A stretch of DNA of 64,000 nt from Kalaharituber pfeilii (GCA_015179045.1 WHUZ01000044.1:248001-312000), one strand, 5' to 3'. Counted from the first letter of the stretch, positions 10,780 to 22,188 are shown. Translations and numbers: made by a program. Notes: generated by a model not told the origin, from the letters alone.

Positions 10780-11530
10780 GGCTGATAGATGTGGCGGTGA
10801 TGGGGGTCAAAGGCCACAGGAGGATAAAGGCGAATGAGGAGGCGGATAGGGCGGCCACTTGGGCACGCTTATCGCAAATCAAGAGGAGATAGTGACTGAG
10901 GCGGGGATAAAGATGACAGGCAAAAGGCGGAGGCCAGAAGAGAGAAACAGGCTTAACTTGGGTTATATGCCCCTCACAATGCTAGAGAAGCTCACTGACA
11001 CACCGGGTGGCACGCCGGGGGATATGGGTTTGAGGCCGTGCAGGGCCATAATAGGGAAGACAGATGGCCGAGAGTGATGATTGTGTGGGAGGGAAGTGAG
11101 GACAGCAGCACACATTTGGACCAGGTGCGACGTGCGGAAGAGGAGGTAGCTATTTTATTTTATTTTTTTTATTTCATTACTCGCATACCGCCCCGAGGGC
11201 TATCATCTATGGCGAGGTAGAGGAGGTAGCTAGGGGGTCAGAGGCAATAAGGAAGCCGCCAGTAAATGGGTAAGAGGAGGAAGACCCCTTGGTGGTACTG
11301 TTGAGATGGGTGGAGGGATGAGAGATGGAGATGGTGCGTGCAGAGTCTATTTCCTTGGATTATCATTTTTTTATCATTTGGTATGTTCTTGTAATTGCTA
11401 CATTTTGTCTGTTATCCTATATATTATTTGCGGATTATCTCCTATGTATTGATCCTCGTCATACCCCTCAGGGCTGTATGCAAGTAATGATATTTGTTTT
11501 TTTTTTTAAAAAAAAGAAAAAAAAGAGAAA
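10780..11530 (+). pseudogene. LINE F1 ORF2 C-terminal remnant and 3' end
   Basis: Broken frames still show the end of an RNase H domain (GVKGHRRIKANEEADRAAT) and the following RPEERNRLNLGYMPL tract, homologous to the better-preserved F1 ORF2 at 45.9 kb. The 3' UTR ends in a diverged F1 tail (tcgtcatacccctcaggg...) followed by a T-run and A-run near 11490-11530. An F1 micro-insert interrupts it at 11153. Confidence 0.75.
11153..11219 (-). mobile_element. F1 micro-insert (67 bp)
   Basis: Reverse F1 with an enlarged loop (gggctatcatctatggcgag). Perfect TSD gaggaggtagcta at 11140-11152 and 11220-11232. Confidence 0.92.
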
Positions 11531-11816
11531 GCTAGGAACCTCAAAAGGGGTATTACCACTCCAACCATAAAGATTGGAGAAGGGTACGTAAATGTCATTT
11601 TCTCAATGGATTTACCTATAAAAGAGGTTTTGCTGTGATCGGAAATACAGAACAGAATGGCTTCCCTCGAGCGCTTAATTTCAAAGTGACCAGCGAAAAC
11701 GCACTATTGAAGATACAAACCGATCGAAGCAATCAAGCGATTCCAAACTTACCAGCAGAAACACGCCTTCAGTCCATCGCTTGGATGGTAGGCGAGATCT
11801 AATCCTCAGGAAATAT

Positions 11817-11850
11817 AGTACACGAGTAATGATATTAAAAAAAAAAAAAA
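11817..11850 (+). mobile_element. F1 minimal insert (34 bp)
   Basis: Only cacgagtaatgatatt of the LINE 3' end plus 14 A, flanked by perfect TSD caggaaatat at 11807-11816 and 11851-11860. It starts inside the 3' arm of the stem-loop. Confidence 0.9.
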
Positions 11851-12260
11851 CAGGAAATATCAACACTAATTTCAATACGTGAATAGTTGTATCAATTGAC
11901 GCTCTTGTGACTGCGTTCCAGTTTGCCCGCAGATGGCACATTTCAAGAGCGAAAAGAGATTCTGGAGATAAATCATGACAGAATTGTCACTCAATAAAGT
12001 ACTCCAGAATGGCTAGGCTGGATACAAAGTTGGAATGAGGGGTCAGTTTATAGCAAATGGTAGGATTGTGTTGTATAGAGATTGACACTACCTGACACAA
12101 ATCTATTGCCCCAGCAGAGCCCTCTTGCCAACTGAGAGCAGTGCATGGAAACAGGCCAGTGCATCTCAGTCGTGGGTTGCAAATTACTTAACAATAGACT
12201 ACTTGTTGGATTGAGCGCCTTTTCTGGTATCAAAACGCAGTATCTATGCGTATCTATCGT

Positions 12261-13702
12261 TTTTTTTTTTTATTTCACGTAACCCCGCTTGCAGCTGTTC
12301 GCCATGGCAGGGTCCCTGGACCGAAGTCCTTATGGCCCGGAGACAGGCACCTGTGCAACTACATACAAAAGCGTCCCCTTATATGACATCGACAACGTAA
12401 AACTACCCCTACCGGAACTTGAGGAACTTGGCTCCTTGTCTTGGGCAGTTGACATAGGAAGTAAAGAGCGACGAGACTCTCCCCTCACACCTCTCTGAGC
12501 ACTCTTCTTCTGCTTCTACCACTGCTTCATCCACGTCCATCGTCCTCCCGCTCCTTCCCCTTCTCTCTTGTACTCACTCTATTCCACTCGTATAATTCCA
12601 AGTGCAACCATCTCCCCGACAACCTTACTTTCGCTGGTTTTTCACTATCCGATTCTACCTCCCCTTTTAGGTAGATTACTACTGAGCTGGTCTTCTTCTC
12701 TTCTTCAACAACCGTTGAGCTGCAACTATGCTCCCTATTCATGAGTTCACCTTCTCCATCTAGTCCCTAACCTTTCCCAGCTTTTTTGTTGTTGAATTCC
12801 ATGTACCAGAGTTAACTGTCGCTTTCTAGTCTGTGGCTTGTTGACTTCTTGCTTGAGGGGTATTTTCTGGTTTTGAGTGGAGATGGGGGTTGTCATCTTT
12901 TCTGTAGCCTTCTCCAAAGCTTTTCAATGACTGCCCTTTTATTGGATTGGGGGTCGTGGGTACCTTCTTGCCCTTCCTCGATGCTTACGCTGAGGAGGTG
13001 GAAGATTTTTGAGGGGCAGATGATGTTGGTGGAATGTTTTGAGAGATAATTGCTGAATATGATAGCCGTGGTGGTGTCTGATTCAGTTTGTATTTCCCTT
13101 TCCTTAGAGTCATACTTCAAATATCTGTATGCCGGCCCGTGCATCTGTATACCTTTACCCTTGTTGCAAGGACCTTGGTATAACGGTGTAAGACTCAGAG
13201 TTCCTCTAGAAACCTGTCTGTTGGTTCGAAGTTTAGTCTTGTCATTTGGTCTTCTATGTACTGGTCAATGTGGACAATGAGTTCTCTCACTGCTTCAAGC
13301 ATATAGGTCATGTTGACTTCACCAAGTTGTTCGCTAATAGACTTGTATAGTAAGTCCTCTAGACGGGTACTTCTGGGCAGAGTTGTTTTGGCACCTGCGG
13401 GTGAATTTTTCGGTGCTGGGCTGCCCAATGCCATGAATCTATTGGTCCGATCCATGGTGGGAGTACCAAGAAGTCAGGGATGGTGGTTTGCTGGCAACGG
13501 AGTGGGGAGCTGAGAATTTCCTCGAAACTTCACCCCAAGGGGGAAACTTGAGGAGTTGAGTGTTTTGGAATAAAAATTAGATCAAAAGACTCAGTAAACT
13601 GAGAGCTTTCGATCTATGTAGGTTTCGCTGGGGGGGACGTTGTGGTTGCAGAGTGGCTTCGAAGCGCTCGTCCTGTCGAAGTGGTTGTCGCGGCGGATGC
13701 TG
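12261..13702 (-). mobile_element. ORF1-only non-LTR element, copy 2 (1.44 kb)
   Basis: TSD gcgtat(c/t)(t/c)atcgt-type at 12248-12260 and 13703-13715. It shares 5' UTR, ORF1 start (MDRTNRF), C-terminal domain, 3' UTR and F2 tail with copy 1, but its ORF1 has frameshifts and deletions. Like copy 1 it never had an ORF2. Confidence 0.88.
12527..13455 (-). pseudogene. ORF1 of copy 2, broken
   Basis: The N-terminal 86 codons are open (MDRTNRFMALGSPAPKN at 13455). The middle is deleted or shifted. The C-terminal domain survives in another frame around 12560-12740 (KKTSSVVIYLKGEVESDS, RLSGRWLHLELYEWNR). Confidence 0.85.
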
Positions 13703-13916
13703 GCGTATCCATCGTTAAAATCTAACGTTCGATGTAGTTATATCGCACCCACCAGACTCTTTTCAGTATTGGTTCCGTGAACAAGATATTGGCTCATTGT
13801 CCAAGTGAGCGTCTGGCGCAGAATTTGTGTTATACGCCAGTTCAGTCAATGAAGCAGGTACTGTTCGGGCCCCTCCAGGGCCAGTGCCCAGGGTATGCGT
13901 CACTTCGATACTGGCT

Positions 13917-13977
13917 TTTTTCTTTGTTTTTTTTCTAAATCACGTAACCCCGCATGTAGCTGTTCGCCATGGCAGGG
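13917..13977 (-). mobile_element. F2 micro-insert (61 bp)
   Basis: Reverse F2. Perfect 14-bp TSD cttcgatactggct at 13903-13916 and 13978-13991. Confidence 0.93.
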
Positions 13978-13991
13978 CTTCGATACTGGCT

Positions 13992-14904
13992 GACACATAG
14001 ATCATCATACTTCACCAATGTCACGCTGTGCAGGGAGCTGGAAGCCGTGCCCCTGGGCCCCACGATTGAATAAAAATTTCCAAACCCTACCAGCGAACAG
14101 TTTCTGCGGAATCAGGAGCTGTAGAGGGTTCGTTATGCGATTCGGCAAAAATCGACGCCATTTCAGGGTAATGCCTTCAACACCACCCAAGGCCAACAGT
14201 GCGATTTGTGTCGTTGCATCTGACTCACCAAGGTAAACTCGGCATCCTACCGCTGGGTGTACTCTCCTCAATCCCGTTTCTCTAGCGCCTCTTGGGCTTG
14301 TCTCGTGCCGTTAGCAATGCCCACTAACAACAACTTCCACGGAACGAGCATTTAGAGTAACTTTGCAGCCACGATAGGACTACAAGCGATACCTACATCG
14401 AGCAATAGTTTTCAGTACACTAATCCTGTTAATCTAATTTTTGTTTCAAAAAATTATTTCGCCATGTCGGCCACATAGGGATATGACTTACCCACAACTA
14501 CTCATTGAACGGTCGAACACACGAGCTTCCATAGAGGGGCAATCAATTTTTTTTTTAAAAAAAAAAATATTAGTGCAAGTGGTGGCCACAGGGGAAATCG
14601 GGGCAGCCCAACTTCAAAAGACATCGCCAGCGTTTGTTTGAGAAGTGACACGCAGATTTTTGAATGAGATAGTGGAGGCAGAAAGAGTAGGTCTTGGGGG
14701 GGAATATGCACTGGCAAAGCAGCACCTAGAAAATATCCAACTCGTTACAGGAATTATTTGCAAAAAGACTATGGAAATGAGGAGCTGACTTTACCAAGAT
14801 AAAAAAAGTCTACTCCACCCATACAAAATGTGTATATGCAAACAGAGTGATGCGCGTACGAACAAACAGCAACCTGAAACTCTGTTCTAGCCTGGCCACG
14901 ACCA
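13992..14904. other. Unassigned, about 0.9 kb
   Basis: No gene supported. A T(10)A(11) homopolymer switch at about 14549-14568 resembles the T-run/A-run junctions of several LINE tails but has no F1/F2 stem-loop beside it. Confidence 0.35.
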
Positions 14905-15544
14905 TTGTTGGTTCACGAACCGACTAGTCCATTCGCGAATGGACTGATTCCTGAATCAACTGGTCTGTTCACGAACTGACTGGAACAACGCCCCAGCACA
15001 AGAACCAGTAGGTAAGTAGGTACCTCCATATGGTATACGTGATAAGTATAGGCTGACATACTACTACCAATCATTGCTTGCCAGCACAGCCCCATTGCCT
15101 CTGTATTGCTATATTGCCACTGTCGCATCGCTATTCTGTTAGTGAAAATTCTAGAAAAATTACTAGATGTGCTATAGATATTTCTTTTACATCTGAAGAA
15201 CATTCTAGGGCTATACCTACATTGGTAGAGATATCCGAAATCCTCCGCCATTCTAGATATATAATTGTGGAAATAACAGGGATTGCAATGATGCCAAGAA
15301 TGTTAGTTTTGGTGGTTGTATTGCCACACAGAGTAGTTAGTATACCCCTGCCATACTGCCAGCAGCAGCAACACCAGCATCAATACCAGCACCAAGACAA
15401 GCATCAATACTAGCACCAGAAACGGCTCCAGCACTACAAGTACTACCAATAGTACAAATATCAGAAGCAGCAGCAGCTGAGGTACTAGAACTAAGCCAAG
15501 GAGTAGAAAGTGTACGAGAAAGCAAGCCTCAGGCTCGAATAAAC

Positions 15545-17660
15545 TGACATCAAGTCCGCATTCAACTTCGTAAGACGGGACAGAGTGGTGGAATGGGTGA
15601 AATCAGTGAACTACAATCTGGCTGCTTTCATAGAAGCCTTCCTGAGACCAAACCACTTTTACCTAGCATGGGACGGCAAAAGATAGTCGACAGGCAGAAT
15701 GACGGATGGAACCCCCCAAGGCTCTCCACTTTCTCTGGTCCTGTTTCTAATAGGAATAGCCCCAGTCGCCGCGAAAGCAGACCAGAGGAACTTCACGAGA
15801 TTGTACGTGGAAGATTTCTAAAGTGTGGTATCCAGCCTATCGCTATATAAATTACGCTAGGCAATACGAGCACACCGGGCCGCACTAACCACAGGCAGCA
15901 GAGGAAGGGTGCCAAACAGACCCAAACAAATCCGAAACCCTCATCCTAGGCCTGAAGAGCCCTAGTTACTGACTAGTTGGCGTATACGTCGACTGGGAGC
16001 TAAAATATAATGACCACCATAGGAGACGACTTAACCTACTAGGCAAAGCAGCATAGAGAGTAGCCTCACGGCTAACCCGACTCGACGCCACGAAACAGAG
16101 ACAACTATATAGCAGCATCGCCCACAATATCGCAACATGGGGCAGCTGGGCATGGGCAGACTATGCCAGAAGGGCTCTTAGGGACACCAAGACCAGGGAA
16201 CTTGAAAAATGGTAGTAGACGATAGCAAGGGAGATAATCGGATAACCGTGGGGCACGAGACGAGACACAGTTAAAGGCTTAGCAAATCTGGAATCAATAG
16301 ACACCTTCATCCGATTCGAGGCCACAAGAGTAGAGGCAAGGACACTAAGATTCAGTGGCAAACCACTGAGGATCGAAGACATGGAGGAGACCATATACCT
16401 CAGAGGGACATTAACACACCGCAAGCTACTACCACTAGCTATCATGCATACCCTCTCAAAAGATTCGGACAAAACCGAATGGAAGCGACACATCGACGAG
16501 GCGAAAGATGAAGGTTGGAAGGACACCTACACCAACTGGAGTAGGATCGAAGAAAGAGCCGGAGCCGAAACATTCACCCAAGGACAACTCAAGTCAATAT
16601 ACCTAGGCACCAAAGCCACGGTAATTTTAAGTAAACAACATGGAACTAACTGCCATAAGCGAAGCCCTAGACAACACGGAAGGCGAACTCCTCATACTCT
16701 CACTGACTCCAAGGTAGCTATAGTGAAGATGAGGAAGATCGCCAATGGAGACTCCACCCACGAGGGAGTAGCACAGAAGGTCAGAACAGCCTGGGAAGGA
16801 CGAATAGCCAGGGGCGATTGGGATCTAGCAGTAATGTGGATCAAAGGACACAAGGGAATATAGGGTAACGAAAAAGCAGACAAGGCGGCCAAAATAGGCA
16901 CCTACTTGCAATACCAGCCCGAGGTCATCACCGAGGCCAGGCTGAGACAGCACACTAGGAACCTGAGAGCCCAAGAGAGGAATAGACTCGAAATGAATTA
17001 CAGATCACTACAGAGACTCGGACACCACGTGGCAAATGTGGCAGGGCTACTAGGGGGGAAAAGCTTATGAGCCTGGCGACACAAAATAGGAAAAGCAGAC
17101 TGTTACGGAGTCTACGATGATGTAGCTAAAGTGAGGGTGTAACTTAGGACAACAAGTGAGGGTGTAACTTAGGACAACGCTTGAAGCTTGACCATCTCTC
17201 GAAGGCAGAAGACCCTCCTTATATAGCCAGCTCCCCGCGCATGCCCACTGTATGTTCTATTGCTTATGCTATCTATGCTTAACAATCGATATCAATGCTT
17301 AACAATCAATAACAATGTCTGAGGCTGTGCACAATAAGCCTACGCGTACTCTTGCCACTCAGTGGCGCAACTCACTCAACCATGTGCTCCGCTTGTGATA
17401 CGCTTCCGTGACCCGACCTGTCAATTGTATTGCCCTGCTGTAGCTATCGGTTGATCAGGCCGAATGGTCACTAGCAGCCTTACGGGTCAACTCAGGTGGA
17501 TATCCCCAGCATCTCTGGGTAGGCCCGTGACACAGACAGTCCCGATTGCCGGTGAACAATATGGCCGGGGGGAGGGAAGACATACTAAAACTCCAAAACA
17601 ACGAAGAAAGGGACCCGCTGATAAGACTGATGAGCGCCCTCGAGGAGGAACAGGACTAAT
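15545..17660 (+). pseudogene. LINE F1 ORF2 (RT-RNase H), degraded
   Basis: In broken frames: SAFNFVRRDRVVEWV; RT motif B as DGTPQGSPLSLVLFLI (about 15710); motif C as LYVEDF, where FVDD/YxDD is expected, so catalysis is lost. RNase H follows (TDSKVAI, then VMWIKGHKGI, stop, GNEKADKAAK at 16700-16890) and then RNRLEMNYRSLQRLG. The last codons (SALEEEQD) lie after the LTR at about 17620-17660. In-frame TAG/TAA stops are frequent. This is the Tad1-like ORF2 architecture. Confidence 0.88.
17101..17532 (+). mobile_element. Solo LTR (432 bp)
   Basis: TGTTACGGAG...CCCGTGACA with a perfect 5-bp TSD cagac (17096-17100, 17533-17537). A near-duplicate 30-bp tract (gtgagggtgtaacttaggac) occurs twice near its start. 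Related to 4351-4797. Confidence 0.93.
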
Positions 17661-18220
17661 GGGACGGAACGAACCTCTCTTTTTGACTCTTATTTCCTAT
17701 TTTCATTCTCACAATTTCACATCTATTTCCTTATCTCATATATGTACTTAACCTAATCTCGCCAAAGCCCACAGGGCGGCATGCGAGTAATGATTTTTTT
17801 TTTTTTTTAGAAAAAAAAGGGCTCGAATAAACGCAAGAAGTCTTCTAACATTGATCAATATTATTTTTCATGTTCCTGTCAGGGCTCATGTACTTCTCTT
17901 CGTTGCAAATATATGCATCAACAAGTTACATGTTCAAATCGTTGTCATAAAGACAATACTGGTAATTGTACTTATCAGGTGGAGGAGAGTGATGATCTTG
18001 TTGTAGTTGTGGTAGCTTACTATGACCTTTGGTAATAAGCGAGTATATAGATATATAGATACCGCCAGGTACATGCATGTTCCTTACTAGACTGGATGTT
18101 CGCGGCGAGACGGTGTTCCTCAGGAACACCACGTATTTCTCAGGAACCTAGTCCGTTCGCGAACAGACTAGTCGGTTCGTGAACCAACAATATCCCCGGA
18201 CAGGCTCCGCAGCTCCCCTA

Positions 18221-18272
18221 ATTTTTTTTTTTTTTTTTTATATATATCAGTGATCGCATGGGCTATGGCGAT
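18221..18272 (-). mobile_element. F1 tail insert, shortened
   Basis: Poly(T), then gatcgcatgggctatggcga: the reverse F1 stem-loop lacking one arm segment. No clear TSD. Confidence 0.6.
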
Positions 18273-18299
18273 TTAGGTACATGGGAAAATAAAATTAAA

Positions 18300-18984
18300 G
18301 TTCCCGTCCTCCCCACCCGTAGAATGAATACATAATGAGAAGTAAAAGAAAAGACCCCCAAAGATGGGCTATCCCCGCCCCTCCCACTCCACCCAGTGTT
18401 AAGAAGAGAGATCCACCCACCGGTCTCACAGGAAATACCTCCACTTCTAGGGCTACTTCTGCTGCAAAGAACACAATCCTTTTACGGAATAAGCCAGGTT
18501 CAGAAGTAGTTGGAGGTGGATAATGAACTAGGCACAAAGATCGTTGGGGCTCGATGACTATGGAAGCAAGAGAAGAGAGCGGGGAAGACGACTAGTTCAG
18601 TTGTGCTTTACCTGGAGGGGGCATTTTTTTTTATTATTATTATGATTGGAAGGGGCAGGTAAGACTGGTCCAATACCAGAGACTCTACGCATTAGAGGTA
18701 AGAAGTACACATGGGGCGCGTATGAATGGGATAGCGGCAGGAAAGACAAAGGAAAGCAGGTGGATAGGGCTGGGGTGGACATAATGGAGACCGATTAAGG
18801 ACCATTCTGTGTAAGCTGCGGATGAGGAAGGAGACAGGTTGGTAGAGACTCTGAGATGGGCCGGAGCAGACTAGCTAGTTTTTCACCCCTTTTCAGTTTA
18901 ATTCATTTCACTTTCTTCTTCCTTTCTCAAATGTAACTAAATACGCTCCTCACCATAGCCTAAAAAGGCGGCATGCGAGTAATG

Positions 18985-19022
<38 letters not shown>
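18300..19022 (+). pseudogene. ORF1 remnant with F1 3' end
   Basis: Fragments of the ORF1 C-terminal domain (VVLYLEGA near 18600, YEWDSGRKDKGKQVD near 18720) are followed directly by a 3' UTR, an F1 tail with stem gcct/aggc (18953) and about 35 A. There is no ORF2 between ORF1 and the tail. Confidence 0.7.
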
Positions 19023-19025
<3 letters not shown>

Positions 19026-19269
19026 TGTAAGCAAAGTTGGTCCACTGTGTGCATTTTGCCTATCTACAGCCACAGTGAATTCATGGCGATAGATAGGCAG
19101 CATAGGTGATCTGGCTCACGATCCAGTATCGCGGACGTCCTCAAGGTAATAAAGGAGTCCTACCTTAGGCTAAGAGTCTGTACAAGGCGTTGCGTGACCG
19201 AAACAAAAAAACGTTGGCGACGCTTCTATTTGTGATATATTAACAGTTATTTCCGCTGGACATACAAAA

Positions 19270-19350
19270 TCTTCAGTAGTATAGTGGTAAGTATTCCCGC
19301 CTGTCATTGAACGTTCGCGGGCGACCGGGGTTCAATTCCCCGCTGAAGAG
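19270..19350 (+). tRNA. tRNA-Asp (GTC) with 9-nt intron
   Basis: Acceptor TCTTCAG/CTGAAGA, T-arm CGGGG-TTCAATT-CCCCG, anticodon stem CCCGC/GCGGG with loop CTGTCA-C and anticodon GTC. The extra ttgaacgtt after position 37 fits a very short intron: 81 nt in total, 72 after removal. The discriminator base is G. Confidence 0.85.
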
Positions 19351-19724
19351 TTTAAACTTATTTTTTTCCCTCACCCGTAGCGTGTAACGCTGGGTTACGC
19401 GACCATCAAAACAAAAATCAACGATTAAAGAAATAAATTCAAATTCAAACCCGAGACCTTACCTAGACAACGTATACATCAACAAGACAAGCATGTATTT
19501 TCGCAGATGAAAGCTCAACCAAATACGTCAAATACATCTTATTCGTGGAAGAAGGAATTCAAGGCAAGTACTTAAATTAAGTATGAAAGCATCTTGAAGG
19601 AAACATATCTCGGGTAAAGTCAAATCTGTCAGACTTGGAGTATCAATAATTGATCACTAACGGCAATATTGTACTGTAGATAGCTGCTTCATGACTCCTT
19701 CAGTCATCAGTCCTCGCCCTTGTT

Positions 19725-19784
19725 CTCGCCATAGCCTGTCAGGCGGCATGCGAGTAATGAAATAAAAAAAAAAAAAAAAAAAAA
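19725..19784 (+). mobile_element. F1 micro-insert (60 bp)
   Basis: F1 stem-loop with gcct-gtc-aggc. TSD tcg(c/g)ccttgtt at 19714-19724 and 19785-19795. Confidence 0.9.
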
Positions 19785-19920
19785 TCGGCCTTGTTACCTG
19801 TCGGGTCTTTATGTCCCAAGATTAGCTCCATTCAGTTACGCATAAAGTGAATTTTCCTTTGTTACTTACGTCCTGCCACGGTGGTGAAATACGGTATTGT
19901 CGTCTTACACCGGGCAGGGG

Positions 19921-20037
19921 GATATATTGTTCTCGTACCCAGCCTAAGAGATGGTGTGCTGCCAAGAAATAATAGCAAAGACACCCAAGGCGGAGGCCGA
20001 AAATAATAGTCTGGGCACGAGAACAGGGATATATATT
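19921..20037. repeat. Short inverted repeat
   Basis: gatatattgttctcgtaccc (19921) pairs with gggcacgagaacaggg at 20013-20028 and atatat beyond. The two arms enclose about 70 bp. Confidence 0.6.
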
Positions 20038-20049
20038 TAGTCAGCGAGG

Positions 20050-20927
20050 ATGCAATGGAGACTGATCAAGAACTCATTGTCTGTAGAGATGCTTGGTCCA
20101 CTCACTATCTGCGCCTTGTTCAGGAGAAGGGGAGCTGCTCATCCTCACAGACTCGAAGTTTGCGATCTCCAAAATGTCCGCCATTGCGAGGGGACTCCTA
20201 ACCCGGAAGGGGCGACTCAACGGCTCAGAGAAGTGTGGCAGAGGAGGCTCGAGAAAGGAGACAGAGACATAGCCATGATGTGGGTCAAAGGCCACAAAGG
20301 CATACCGGGAAACGAAGCAGCAGACATGGCGGCGAGAGTGGGCACGGCGTTGAAGCGTGCACCGGAGGTGGTGACAGAGGCAGGACTGAGACAAGAGGCG
20401 AAACGGGAGAGAGCGAGGGAGAGGAGCAGACTAGGACTGACATATCAGCCTCTACAGAGACTCGGCACACAGGTGACACGATTGGCGGGCTACTGGGGAC
20501 GAAAGGGTTGCGGGCATAGAGACATCGCATAGGGGAGGCGCCAGACCCAGGGTGCAGGTGGTGTGGGGAGGCGGAGGAGACCACGAGACACTTACTTGAG
20601 GATTGCAGGGTGTGGCAGAGAAGATGGCCCGGGGGCATGGGGGCGATACATCAGCTCCCTAAACCCAGGGAAGGAGAAGATGACCCGCTACAGCGGCTGA
20701 TGAAGATGCTTGGGGAGGACGGAATGAGAGACTGAGCCACGCATTCATTTCCATGTACCTGACATTTCTCCTTTTCTTTTGACTCTTATGTTATGCATGT
20801 ACCTAAATAAAGACCTCGCCATAGCCAATAGGGCGGCATGCGAGTATTGATAAAAAAAAAAAAAAAAAAAAAAAATAGCCTATCAGGCGGCACGCGAGTA
20901 ATGATATATTAAAAAAAAAAAAAAAAA
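20050..20927 (+). pseudogene. LINE F1 ORF2 C-terminus and doubled tail
   Basis: The frame at 20050-20532 carries the last third of RNase H (MMWVKGHKGIPGNEAADMAA) and GLTYQPLQRLG, then is broken before the zinc knuckle (CRWCGEAEETTRH can be read near 20555 in another frame). The 3' UTR ends in an F1 tail at 20818 with about 23 A. A second F1 tail then begins inside the stem (tagcctatcaggcggc) with its own poly(A) to 20927. Confidence 0.82.
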
Positions 20928-21082
20928 AGGGGGCTTCAGCTTCGGAGTCCATGGTGACATTCAGCGAGATGTATTCTGGTACCTTTATACTTTGATTGAA
21001 CAACAATCTGAAATACAAGGACAAGGAAGCAAGGCATTCAATTCGTAAATTGGGAATCCTACAGGACTAACACGACTGCACC

Positions 21083-21799
21083 TCAAGCAAGTTCGTCCAA
21101 CGCTTCATTCGCCATCCGATCCGCTTCCACCGTCCATCTCCTATCCACATGCCAAAACTCGACGATGACACCCTCTTCCGCCAGCTCCTCAATCCTTTTA
21201 TGTAGCAACTGTAAATAGTATGCATTCACAACCTGCTGCCTCTTGGACGACATCCAACCATTATCGATCCATTTCCACACCCACTCAGTCATGCACCGCA
21301 CGACATACTCCGAGTCTGTGATCAAGACCACCCTGACGATACTCAGTCCGCGGTTCACCTCTGCTTCATTCAGCACTGGCTTGATCTGCAAGAGTGTGTT
21401 GAGCGCGGCCACGATCTCGGCGACCTGGCTTGTCTGCCGTGTCTCGGGGCGCAGAAGCGCCTTGCGGTTGTATATGGATCCGGGTCCGAAGTAGGCGGCC
21501 CAGCTACCGCGAGCTTGATTAGTGCCGTTGCCGCGACAGGCACCGTCGATTGTGACGGCGATGGTTTTCAAGTAGGGGATCAGACAGGATGGGGCATATT
21601 TAGGGCTATAGAGAAGGTAGGTGAGGTGGTGGCAGGGCTCGTAGTGGCTGAGGGTGACTGGGTCGAGCGAGCCGCGCCAGCAGCTGCTGGTGAGCGGGGA
21701 GAACAGGCGGGGAGTTACGGAGTGTGATGTGTGTGTCGGAACGGGGTGAGGCCGTGGTTCATCCTCTTGTATAGCTCTAGCGTAGCCGGCAAATGCCAT
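21083..21799 (-). CDS. Ribonuclease H domain protein (238 aa)
   Basis: A stand-alone RNase H fold. Residues 80-95 (IAVTIDGACRGNG) hold the first Asp (D85), E128 lies in QVAEIVAAL, D162 in LITDSEYVV, and D227 follows H217 in VEFWHVDRRWTVEAD. All four metal-binding carboxylates are therefore present. The expected activity is cleavage of RNA in RNA-DNA hybrids. The first 75 residues are low complexity with no clear targeting signal. The ORF is unbroken from ATG and unlike the LINE RNase H domains nearby: there is no zinc knuckle and no F1/F2 tail. It is probably a host gene of the fungal RNase HI-like group; an intron at the N-terminus cannot be excluded. Confidence 0.85.
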   Translation of the reverse strand: MAFAGYARAIQEDEPRPHPVPTHTSHSVTPRLFSPLTSSCWRGSLDPVTLSHYEPCHHLTYLLYSPKYAPSCLIPYLKTIAVTIDGACRGNGTNQARGSWAAYFGPGSIYNRKALLRPETRQTSQVAEIVAALNTLLQIKPVLNEAEVNRGLSIVRVVLITDSEYVVRCMTEWVWKWIDNGWMSSKRQQVVNAYYLQLLHKRIEELAEEGVIVEFWHVDRRWTVEADRMANEALDELA

Positions 21800-22003
21800 T
21801 AATGCTGCGCGCGTGCTCTCGAATTGATAGTGGTAGGTTACCTGGGTGGGCTGTGGTGAGCAGAGAGCGACAGATGAACTGTGGGGGTCGGACGATGAAC
21901 CAAAGGAATTGGTTAGCTCTGCCGAATTTTTCGCCGGGATGCGAAGAGGGGAGGGGGGAGAGAGGGAGATATATAGTGGAGCCTCCCTGAGGCAGAAACC
22001 GTA

Positions 22004-22063
22004 AGGACCGTCCGGAGGTTTCTGGAATCAGATTTTGGACCGTCCGGAGGTCTCTGGAATCAG
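22004..22063 (+). repeat. 28-30 bp tandem duplication
   Basis: ggaccgtccggaggt(t/c)tctggaatcag occurs twice in direct order, upstream of the RNase H gene. Confidence 0.85.
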
Positions 22064-22083
22064 GTCCTAGAAGTAGGCAGAAA

Positions 22084-22188
22084 TTTCTTTGTTTGTTAAG
22101 CCTGTCTCCGGGCTTTGAGGGCTTGCCCAGGGACCCTGCCATGGCTTGGCGCTGCAAGTGGGGTTACGTGATGTAAAAAAAAAAAAAA
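22084..22188 (+). mobile_element. F2 3'-end insert (about 105 bp)
   Basis: Carries an F2-specific 3' UTR piece (aagcctgtctccgggc, also seen at 47.8 kb), the stem-loop and 14 A. TSD not resolved. Confidence 0.7.

Larger units (their letters stand above)
15545..17819 (+). mobile_element. LINE F1 copy, 5'-truncated
   Basis: The perfect TSD ggctcgaataaac at 15532-15544 and 17820-17832 defines the insertion. It starts within RT, continues through RNase H and ends with the F1 tail at 17757 and a T-run/A-run. A solo LTR (17101-17532) later inserted in it. Confidence 0.92.
14905..18190. mobile_element. TIR element with palindromic subterminal repeats
   Basis: Ends ttgttggttc...gaaccaacaa are inverted, and similarity extends about 50 bp inward (cgaaccgactagtc). 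Both ends carry a run of small palindromes of gttcNNgaac type. No TSD was recognised. About 1 kb of internal DNA remains once the nested LINE (15545-17819) is removed. No transposase was recognised; a repetitive tract rich in cagcagcag/accagc lies at 15355-15490. Confidence 0.6.

Noticed and set aside
18961..19023. Long A-runs as assembly padding
   Set aside because: They follow an F1 or F2 stem-loop, often between TSDs, so they are genuine retroposon tails.
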